Shown here: positions 34,442-40,376 of the stretch, in pieces | Numbering within the stretch: position 1 is the stretch's first letter | How the letters are laid out: the number at the start of each line of letters is the position of its first letter | DNA from: Anaerolineae bacterium | GTDB lineage: Bacteria > Chloroflexota > Anaerolineae > Promineifilales > Promineifilaceae | Length of the DNA stretch: 40,376 nucleotides | Direction: 5' to 3' | NCBI GenBank assembly: GCA_023384355.1 | Contig: JAHDWL010000015.1 | Location: forward strand, 27,905 to 68,280 | The notes under the pieces: generated by a model | Databases searched by the model: none | What the model was told of the DNA's origin: nothing | The model's input: only the letters and a program-made list of their open reading frames with translations | Program-made: the position numbers and the translations under genes

Positions 34442-34698
34442 CAATCGAATCGACAACACGTTGATCGGGACGAGTACTCGCGACGCCCCATTCAGAGAGG
34501 CGGAGGCCGCAGGCTGAAAGCGCCGCCATCCGGGTCCGCGAAGAAAACCCCCCGAGAGTGGTTTCCTGAACGCCAAATTGCCAATTAAGGAGACCCGGCA
34601 GGCCCCGTTACCGGCCATACGAGCGCGCTGCCGGACGGTGGCGCGGAACTTGGGTGGAACCGCGACGCCATCGCCCCATGTGGACGATGGCGCTTTTT
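34442..34698 (+). promoter_or_regulatory. T-box riboswitch upstream of asd, probable lysine specifier
   Basis: The leader has the conserved T-box core AACTTGGGTGGAACCGCG at 34647-34664, the UGGN bulge element that pairs with an uncharged tRNA end. Stem I is recognisable: a base TCGGG (34465-34469) with CCCGA (34551-34555), AGTA at 34473-34476, and the two distal elements AGAGAGG (34494-34500) and GGCTGAAAG (34512-34520). Opposite AGTA the strand reads GAAG-AAA-AC (34540-34548), which by the usual GAAC-specifier-AC pattern gives AAA, lysine, at 34544-34546. A terminator follows the core. Uncharged tRNA-Lys would favour the antiterminator and let asd be transcribed, fitting lysine biosynthesis. 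The T-box itself is secure; the specifier is probable. Confidence 0.9.
34666..34698 (+). terminator. T-box regulated terminator
   Basis: CGCCATCG (34666-34673) pairs with CGATGGCG (34685-34692), followed by a run of five T after one C. The 5' arm directly follows the conserved T-box bases, so forming the antiterminator and this hairpin would be mutually exclusive or closely coupled. Confidence 0.85.
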
Positions 34699-34779
34699 GT
34701 TGGCGTTGGCGCCGGGTTTTGAACCGGCGAACCCTGTCGCGGAATGAGCGATCCGCGCGGTTGATAAGGAGAGTTGATC

Positions 34780-35895
34780 ATGAGCAAAATACCCGTGGGG
34801 GTTTTGGGAGCGACCGGAACGGTCGGGCAGCGTTTTGTGCAGTTACTGGCGAATCACCCGTGGTTTGAGGTGGTTGCCGTCACCGGTTCCGACCGCACCG
34901 TCGGCCGACCGTATGGCGAGGGTGTTAACTGGCTGATGTCGGGCGAGGTGCCGTCACAAACGGCGGCCCTGGTCGTCCAGCCGACCGGCCTCGATTTGGG
35001 CATTCCGGGCAACCCGCCGGTTGTTTTCTCGGCCCTGCCCACGACCGAAGCGAAGGAATGGGAGCCGCAATTCGCAGCGGCCGGGTACGCCGTCGTCACC
35101 AATACGTCGGTCTTTCGCATGTCCCCTACTGTCCCGCTGCTCATCCCGGAGGTGAATCCGGAGCACACGCGGCTCATTCCCACCCAGCGACGGGAGAACA
35201 ACTGGCCCGGTTTCATTGTCGCCAGCCCCAATTGCTCGACCACCAGCGCCATCCTGCCCCTGAAGGTCTTTCAGGAAGCGTTCGGCGTGGAATCGGCCAT
35301 CATCACCACCCTGCAAGCCATCTCCGGCGCGGGCTATCCCGGCGTGTCGTCGATGGACATCTACGACAACGTGGTGCCCTACATTGGCGGGGAGGATGAG
35401 AAGCTGCAGAACGAGCCGACGAAGCTGCTGGGCGAGGTGCGGGAGGGACGGATGATGACCGCGCCCATCTCCATCAGCGCCCAGGCCAACCGCGTGCCGG
35501 TTATTGACGGCCATCTGGCCAGCGTCTCGGTCAAGCTCGGCCGCCGCGCCACGGCCGCCGAAGCGATTGACGCCCTGCGCGCCTGGCGGCCGCCGTCAGT
35601 CGTGGCTCAGTTACCGTCCTCGCCCAAAGAGCTGCTCATCTATCGCGACGAGCCGGACCGGCCGCAACCTCGGCGAGATCGGGACGCGGGCGACGGGCTG
35701 GCGTGGACGGTGGGAAAGGTGCGCGAGTGCCCCGTCCTCGATATCCGCTACATGTCACTGACCCACAACACGCTGCGCGGCGCGGCCAGCGGCGCGTTGC
35801 TCAACGCCGAGCTGCTGGTGGTGCAGGGGTTCATCGGCGGCGGCACGGAGTTGTCGTCGAACGGTCACCAACGCACGGCCGCAGCCATCCGGTAA
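34780..35895 (+). CDS. asd: Aspartate-semialdehyde dehydrogenase
   Basis: The 371-residue protein reduces aspartyl-phosphate to aspartate semialdehyde, the branch point to lysine, diaminopimelate, threonine and methionine. NADP binding is by GVLGATGTVGQRF (residues 8-18), the catalytic cysteine is C152 in ASPNCSTT and the catalytic histidine is H245 in VPVIDGHLASV. The sequence resembles the archaeal/fungal-type ASADH branch (NCSTTSAILPLK, SGAGYPGVSSMDI) more than the E. coli type. The ATG at 34780 has AGGAG eight bases upstream. It stands alone behind a T-box leader and ends before a strong terminator. A segment with EPDRPQPRRDRDAGDG is an unusually polar loop. Confidence 0.95.
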   Translation: MSKIPVGVLGATGTVGQRFVQLLANHPWFEVVAVTGSDRTVGRPYGEGVNWLMSGEVPSQTAALVVQPTGLDLGIPGNPPVVFSALPTTEAKEWEPQFAAAGYAVVTNTSVFRMSPTVPLLIPEVNPEHTRLIPTQRRENNWPGFIVASPNCSTTSAILPLKVFQEAFGVESAIITTLQAISGAGYPGVSSMDIYDNVVPYIGGEDEKLQNEPTKLLGEVREGRMMTAPISISAQANRVPVIDGHLASVSVKLGRRATAAEAIDALRAWRPPSVVAQLPSSPKELLIYRDEPDRPQPRRDRDAGDGLAWTVGKVRECPVLDIRYMSLTHNTLRGAASGALLNAELLVVQGFIGGGTELSSNGHQRTAAAIR

Positions 35896-35920
35896 AATCG
35901 CGCCTGGTGATACTGTAATC

Positions 35921-35971
35921 AAAAAAGGCCGGCGGTCAACCTGTTCAGAGCTGACCACCGGCCTTCTTCTT
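35921..35971. terminator. Bidirectional terminator between asd and the DUF3048 gene
   Basis: AAGGCCGG-C-GGTCA (35925-35938) pairs with TGACC-A-CCGGCCTT (35952-35965), 13 pairs with one mismatch. On the plus strand a pyrimidine/T-rich tail follows; on the minus strand six T residues follow. It serves both convergent genes. Confidence 0.85.
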
Positions 35972-35976
35972 TAACC

Positions 35977-36039
35977 GATCTACTGACCTACTATTCTTAC
36001 TGACCTACTGATCTACTGCTCTTATGACCTACTGATCTA
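35977..36039. repeat. GTCAGTA-type repeat array at the 3' end of the DUF3048 gene
   Basis: TGACCTACTGATCTA occurs exactly at 36001-36015 and 36025-36039, a 24-base period, with a third partial copy TGACCTACT at 35984. The array starts at the TAG stop codon of the minus-strand gene and ends beside the terminator. The units are the same GTCAGTA/TACTGAC words as between metG and ettA. Confidence 0.85.
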
Positions 36040-37266
36040 CGGCGTCACCGCCAATGGATCCGGCAAATAACCGGGCACCAGTTGCACCCATGTATTGCCG
36101 ATCTGCAGCGGGAACGGATTGCCGTCAGCGTCGGTGAAAGTGAGCTGGTCATTGCGTCCTTCGCGGTGCCAGGTCACATTGTATTGTTGGCCGTCGCGGA
36201 AGACGATGGCCGGGCCGCTGCCCCATAGCTGAATTTCGATGGAGAGCGCCGCGCAGACGCCGTTGTTAATCTGCTCACAGATGTTGGCGTCGTTCACGTG
36301 ATAGGGGGTCAGGAAGACGACGTTGGCCGCCGTCACCTGCTCCTCGGTGTTGGCGTCGATATGCTCCTCGAAGTCCATCCAGCGCCGGTATTTTCCGATC
36401 TCCGGGTCCCACACCCATTCGACCTTCTCGGTCTTGTAATCGATATTGATTTTGCTCGCCGGGGTGCCGCCTTCGGGCGCGACCTCGGTGAAGGCGTTGT
36501 AGCTGCCGAAGACGGGCGGCGTGTTCAGTCCCTTGTCCTGGACGGCCTGCCACAGCTGATCCATCCGGATGTAGAGCGTGTGCTCGAACGGCTTGGACGT
36601 GTCACCGGTGCGATAGAAGCCCGGCTCGGCAGCGCGCAGCAGGCGGTCGGAGAAATCGGAGGCGTTCAGCCGCTGGTTGACGCCGACGCTCGCGCCGGAA
36701 AAGGCCAGCATGGCGTCATACATGGCCGGCAACTCCAGGTCGATGAGCCGGGCGCTGCGCACGGGGCCGACGTTGGGCGGAGTGGTGTCGTAGAAGATGG
36801 CCGTGAAGCGGGTCACCGCGCCTTCAGTCCAGTGTTCGAAGATGATGTCGGCGTCGTTGAGACCGGCCTGCGGCCGCACGTAGTCGGCCGGGGCGTTGGA
36901 GAGCTTGACGGCGATGGGCCGCCGTTGCAGCGTGGCCGGGTCGGCCGCCACCTCGCCGGTAATCGGGTTACGGTCGGTAAAGGCTCCCGCGTCAGCCGCC
37001 AGCACGATCGTTTCCGGCGTGGGCGTCACCTCCGGTGTCGGCGGCGCTTCGGTCACTTGCGGGGACACGACGGCCGGTGGCGGCAGCGTGGCGGGGGCGG
37101 TGGCTGTGGGCGGGACGGGGGAGATCGTGACCGCCACTTCGGCCTCAGCGGTGGCGAGGGCCTCGGTGGGCGGCGGGGGAATCTCGCCGGGCTGGCTGCC
37201 GCCACCGCAGGCGGCCAGCAGAACGAGGGCAATCAGTAGCAACAGTGACACATATATACGAGTCAT
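36037..37266 (-). CDS. DUF3048 (YerB-like) lipoprotein
   Basis: The 409-residue protein begins with a lipoprotein signal peptide, MTRIYVSLLLLIALVLLAAC, with the lipidated cysteine at residue 20. A Pro/Thr/Glu-rich linker (about 24-90) follows. The N-terminal DUF3048 half includes RRPIAVKLSNAPADYVRPQAG and ADIIFEHWTEGAVTRFTAIF, and the C-terminal half includes YNVTWHREGRNDQLTFTDADG. B. subtilis YerB is the best-known relative; function is not established. The start at 37266 is chosen because it gives the lipobox its proper place; an upstream extension would bury it. Confidence 0.92.
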   Translation of the reverse strand: MTRIYVSLLLLIALVLLAACGGGSQPGEIPPPPTEALATAEAEVAVTISPVPPTATAPATLPPPAVVSPQVTEAPPTPEVTPTPETIVLAADAGAFTDRNPITGEVAADPATLQRRPIAVKLSNAPADYVRPQAGLNDADIIFEHWTEGAVTRFTAIFYDTTPPNVGPVRSARLIDLELPAMYDAMLAFSGASVGVNQRLNASDFSDRLLRAAEPGFYRTGDTSKPFEHTLYIRMDQLWQAVQDKGLNTPPVFGSYNAFTEVAPEGGTPASKINIDYKTEKVEWVWDPEIGKYRRWMDFEEHIDANTEEQVTAANVVFLTPYHVNDANICEQINNGVCAALSIEIQLWGSGPAIVFRDGQQYNVTWHREGRNDQLTFTDADGNPFPLQIGNTWVQLVPGYLPDPLAVTP

Positions 37267-37454
37267 ACCTGATCTCACTCTGGATAGTTTATAGCGCGGC
37301 GGCATCAGCAGTGCGCAAGCCGCGTAGGCCAATTGTACGCCAAAACGGTCACACAAACGCGCGATTCGTCAACGACTGGTCAATGGTTAAGCTACCGTAC
37401 TTACGGCGCTACCCACTCGACAGAATATTCTGGATAAATTGAGTATTTTATATC

Positions 37455-37485
37455 TTGTGAGCCTCCCCCACCCAGATGCTATGAT
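37455..37485 (+). promoter_or_regulatory. Weak promoter candidate for the broken M23-type gene
   Basis: TTGTGA (37455-37460) and TATGAT (37480-37485) have a 19-base spacer, longer than ideal, 57 bases before the gene's ATG. Confidence 0.3.
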
Positions 37486-37542
37486 TTAAATGTCAGTTAC
37501 CCCTTATTGTCGCGGTATACAACCAGATTATGGAGGAACATC

Positions 37543-38787
37543 ATGAAGCGCGTGCCGATCAGAAGTACGTTGGCCGTGGGTGTTATGTTGTCGATGTTGG
37601 TTGTATCCATTACCGTTTCAACCCAGGCCCAATCCGCCCCCCAACCGAAAGTCTCAGGCCGATGGTTGACTTACGTTGATCCCTGATTTGATTTTTCTTT
37701 CAGGTATCCGTCGGGTTGGAAGGTGATTCCGCGAGATGACAGCGATCCCAACCTAGTCAGGGGTACCCTAGTGTTCGCGCCAATTCTCACCTCTGGCGCG
37801 CATACCGAAGCTGGCGACCCGCACGATGCAGGTCCGCACGTCGTCATCGTACCCTATCTGGCTGAGTTAAAGAACGGTCAATCAATCCGCGAGTGGACTG
37901 AGCTATACGAGTCAATCGTGCACCCAACTGACCAAGCGAACAGTTGGCGGCAGTCTCGGACCGAGCTTCGGCTCAATCGTGCACCGGCCGTACGCGAGGA
38001 AGGTATTTCGCCACTTACGACTTATCAGTTTACTAACGTTGCTCACAAGAACATTGTATGGAGCGTCTGGACGAATATCCCCAGTAATGATTCTTTGGCG
38101 CCAGTGTACGATCGGATGATACGCTCGTTCCGGTTTGGCCGGAAAGCCCCGATCAATCTAAACGAGGCATATGGGAGTAATTTCACACCGATTGATTTGG
38201 AGCAAGCTGCGGAGATAAACGTAAGGCTGCAGCAGGCCGCTCCACTTGGGTCGGGAAATGATGAACAGCCTGCATTTGGTCCGGGAACAATGAGCCTCAA
38301 CACGACTTGGCAAGCACCAGTTAAGAAAAGCAGCAATGGAGGCAACCAGTTCACTGCGACGTGTGGTTCTAGAGCGCATGATGACGTAGGAACCTACGCT
38401 TCTTTGGCCGTGGGCATAATCACTCCTATTAACAAGCCGGTATTTAACGCAAAGTATGGAAATGTGACGTTTGCTGGATGGGATCCTTGGGGTTATGGGA
38501 ATCTAATCCGGATACAAGCACAAGGTGGAAAGGAGGCGTACTATGCCCATCTCAACGCGATCTACAGTTCAATCAGAGTTGGACTTTTGCTGAGCACTGG
38601 GAATGGGATCGGTCTTACAGGTAATTCCGGCACATCTACACCTCATCTGCATTTTCACGTGCAGTGGGGCACAAGTCCTGAAGCCTTGACAGGAATGTAT
38701 GGATTCACACCTACTAATTACCCACTGGAGCCATATGAGAGCCGCTTCGGAGGGACAGCGGTCAATTGTGCCAAAGTAGGTTTTTAA
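37543..38787 (+). pseudogene. Secreted M23 (LytM-like) peptidase gene interrupted by an in-frame TGA
   Basis: GGAGG precedes an ATG at 37543 that opens a signal peptide (about 30 residues, ending TQAQS). After codon 47 comes TGA at 37684-37686, and the same frame then runs on without a break to 38787. Joined across the stop, the text reads YVDP-stop-FDFSFRYPSGWKV, a natural continuation, so a sense codon was lost rather than two genes abutting. The C-terminus has M23 features, EAYYAHLNAIYSSIRVG and TPHLHFHVQWG, with the HxH ligand. The first metal motif is degenerate: AHDDVGTYASLAVG, where relatives have a conserved Asp near LDF. Base use is less GC-rich than in neighbours. A restart from GTG 37723 would lack a secretion signal. 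A sequencing error or recoding cannot be excluded. Confidence 0.75.
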
Positions 38788-38816
38788 GTAGCATTTATTT
38801 GCTGGCTTAAATTAGT

Positions 38817-38846
38817 AATGGAGAAGGTAACTTTGCCTTCTCCATT
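38817..38846 (+). terminator. Hairpin after the M23-type gene
   Basis: AATGGAGAAGG (38817-38827) and CCTTCTCCATT (38836-38846) form a perfect 11-bp stem with an eight-base loop. An AT-rich stretch follows, not a clean T run, so termination is likely but not certain. Confidence 0.6.
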
Positions 38847-38860
38847 AAATATTTTACAGC

Positions 38861-40309
38861 ATGGACAATCCTCCAATGAAAACTCATGGATTGAGGAGCC
38901 AAATCTTTGAAAGGCGCACGGGTTACTGTTTGCTGATGATGCTTCTAATCCTGGCCGGTTGCACGTCGTCGGCCGAAACTGTCAGTCAGCCGACCTCGAC
39001 GATACCCAAAGGAACAAGCCCTGATGCACCAGTCGCCACCCCCGGCCCCACAGTGAATACAGCTGTGCCGACGGCCACCCAACCCGCCCCGACTGATGCG
39101 CCGACATTCACGCCGTCGCCTGCTCCGTCGGCCGCAGCCGCCACACCCCCCAGTCCGACGCCGCCCACGCCTATCGACGGCACGCTCCTGCTCTACACCA
39201 CGCCCGTCACGGGCGCGGACGGGCAAACGTATTGGGCCTTCCGCACATTGCCGCCGCTGCCCCAGCTCGACCCGGCCGCGTTCGACGCGCACTACGGTCC
39301 AGATACCGGAACCTTTGACTCCAGCATGTTCTTTGCCAGCTATAATCCCCAGCCGTCGCCCGACGGGCAGGCTTTGATCGTGCCCGGTCTGCCTGCCTAC
39401 CCTGAGTATGGGGTCGAGGGCACGCCCACGTGGCTTCTCGATCTGGCCACCGGCGCGACGCGGCAACTGCTGCCCCACGGCGTCATCGCCACGTGGAGCC
39501 GCGATAGCGATGCCGTTGCTTATGTTGAGGGGGATACGCTCTACACTCTGGACGTTATCCCAGAGGCCGCGCCGAAGCCCGTCTTCCAGCACCCCGACTT
39601 GTGGGACATCTACGCCAAGTGGTCGCCCGACGGTCAATGGATAGCCGCCGTCACCGGCACGGAACACGAGCCTACAGGAGAGACAGAGACCAACCTGACG
39701 CTCACTTATTGGCTTGTGCCGCCCGGCGGCGGGCCGGCTCGCGAACTGGCCCAACTAGAGACCTACAGCGCGGGGTACGGCGCCAGTGATCTGGCCTGGT
39801 CGCCCGATGGCCAGTTCCTGCGCGCCCACGGCTGGGTCTATGATCTGGCGGGCAACCTGTTGCCGACCGGCGATGCAGGGGGGCTTGAGTGGCTGCCCGA
39901 TCGGCCGCAGTTGCTCTATTGGATGGACGGGGCTTTGCGCGTCATCACGCCCACAGGGGACGAGATAGCCCGCGCGCAGGTCAACAAGGCCGGCGGGACC
40001 AATTGGGCCTTCTCACCCGACGGCCGTCGCCTGGCTTTCGGCATGCCGCCCGAAGAGGAGGGCATCCCGCTAGCCGTTCATGACTTCGACAGCGGCGAAA
40101 CTCGGCGTATCGGGGTCGTGCCTGACGCCGTTTACTTTTACTCGCTGCACTGGAGCGCGGATGGGAGTTTGCTCATTTTTACCGCTGGCACCGGGGAAGG
40201 GCGCGACGACATCTGGACGATGCCGGCCACACCCGGCGCGGGAGCGCCCGAGCGGATGCTGGCCGACGCGACGTTGATTGAGGCGTTGCCTTGGGGTGGT
40301 GGTCAGTAA
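38861..40309 (+). CDS. Lipoprotein with TolB/WD40-like beta-propeller
   Basis: The 482-residue protein has a lipoprotein signal peptide ending LILAGC (Cys 34 from the first ATG, 29 from an ATG at 38876), a long Pro/Thr/Ala linker (about 38-105), and a C-terminal beta-propeller. Propeller blades show the PD40/TolB signature: QPSPDGQALIV, WSRDSDAVAYV, WSPDGQWIAAV, WSPDGQFLRA, FSPDGRRLAF and WSADGSLLIF. Such proteins sit on the outer face of the membrane and probably bind other proteins or polymers. Neither possible start has a good ribosome binding site. The final Gln codon and TAA stop are inside a GTCAGTA repeat. Confidence 0.88.
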   Translation: MDNPPMKTHGLRSQIFERRTGYCLLMMLLILAGCTSSAETVSQPTSTIPKGTSPDAPVATPGPTVNTAVPTATQPAPTDAPTFTPSPAPSAAAATPPSPTPPTPIDGTLLLYTTPVTGADGQTYWAFRTLPPLPQLDPAAFDAHYGPDTGTFDSSMFFASYNPQPSPDGQALIVPGLPAYPEYGVEGTPTWLLDLATGATRQLLPHGVIATWSRDSDAVAYVEGDTLYTLDVIPEAAPKPVFQHPDLWDIYAKWSPDGQWIAAVTGTEHEPTGETETNLTLTYWLVPPGGGPARELAQLETYSAGYGASDLAWSPDGQFLRAHGWVYDLAGNLLPTGDAGGLEWLPDRPQLLYWMDGALRVITPTGDEIARAQVNKAGGTNWAFSPDGRRLAFGMPPEEEGIPLAVHDFDSGETRRIGVVPDAVYFYSLHWSADGSLLIFTAGTGEGRDDIWTMPATPGAGAPERMLADATLIEALPWGGGQ

Positions 40310-40323
40310 GTCAGTGATCAGCG
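40302..40323. repeat. Short GTCAGTA-type repeat at two convergent stop codons
   Basis: The sequence GGTCAGTAAGTCAGTGATCA contains the TAA stop of the plus-strand propeller gene and, on the other strand, the TGA stop of a gene running in from the right. It is a short version of the arrays at 30893 and 35977. Confidence 0.6.
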
Positions 40324-40376
40324 TCCCAGCGTCTCCAGCAGGAAGTAATCCTCCAGCGGTTCGTGGAAATTGCGCG
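40318..40376 (-). CDS. C-terminal end of an unidentified protein, cut by the window edge
   Basis: Reading inward from the right edge on the minus strand gives an open frame ending RNFHEPLEDYFLLETLGR and a TGA at 40320-40318. The residue pattern looks like real protein and the frame is the only sensible one here, but 18 codons are too few to name a family. Confidence 0.5.
   Translation of the reverse strand, partial: RNFHEPLEDYFLLETLGR

Noticed and set aside
30893-36039. GTCAGTA arrays as a possible CRISPR
   Set aside because: Units are 7-24 bases with no unique spacers of constant length and no cas genes nearby.
37723-38787. Independent gene starting at GTG 37723
   Set aside because: No binding site, start falls inside a conserved domain (RYPSGWKV), and the product would lack the signal peptide that lies upstream in the same frame.

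Overview
The window looks like chromosomal DNA from a high-GC bacterium, most plausibly a Chloroflexota (Anaerolineae/Caldilineae-like) organism. This is an inference from content: lipoproteins with Pro/Thr-rich linkers behind a lipobox, an LLM-class (probably F420- or flavin-dependent) oxidoreductase, a T-box leader in GC-rich DNA, a DUF3048 protein, PspC and LtrA proteins. No rRNA or marker long enough to settle the phylum is present. Most genes have good GGAG-type ribosome binding sites, and these were used to choose starts. No transposase, integrase, CRISPR array or phage gene was found.

Layout. 1-2030: an Lgt-like membrane protein cut by the window edge, a VapBC-type toxin-antitoxin pair and a DinB-fold protein. 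2087-6295: an LLM oxidoreductase behind a strong promoter, a DHA2-type MFS exporter, and a convergent D-aminoacylase-like amidohydrolase that lacks the family's HxH and Cys metal ligands. 6943-10831: four co-directional genes, a MarC/NAAT membrane protein, glutamate decarboxylase, a TRIC/UPF0126 protein and a multi-span membrane protein, possibly an acid-stress or GABA module. 10869-17191: an ArsR-DUF2087 regulator with a clear twin-palindrome operator, a protein of unknown function, a sugar-nucleotide epimerase, a PAP2 phosphatase, an OmpR-type two-component pair and a PspC protein.

17358-22321: a NUDIX hydrolase followed within a few bases by two tandem class A beta-lactamase/PBP-like membrane-anchored proteins. 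The second keeps all three catalytic motifs and the first has lost all three, so they look like an enzyme and a pseudoenzyme. An acyl-CoA-binding protein and an aldo-keto reductase follow. 22335-29177: an MscS channel, LtrA, and an aldehyde/alcohol-metabolism cluster (aldo-keto reductase, DUF2255, zinc alcohol dehydrogenase, cupin) divergent from an AraC-family regulator of the YqhC kind.

29210-40376: EttA, MetG and a protein with a very acidic tail in one minus-strand run; a helix-hairpin-helix protein; tRNA-Leu(GAG) with promoter and terminator; a T-box riboswitch with a probable lysine specifier in front of asd; a DUF3048 lipoprotein; an M23-type gene broken by an in-frame TGA; and a beta-propeller lipoprotein. 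Three GTCAGTA-type intergenic repeat arrays occur here, each beginning at a gene's stop codon; one forms a 28-bp inverted repeat between metG and ettA.

The observations most worth following are the enzyme/pseudoenzyme pair, the stop-codon-anchored repeats, the lysine-type T-box on asd, the metal-site-deficient amidohydrolase and the nonsense-interrupted M23 gene.
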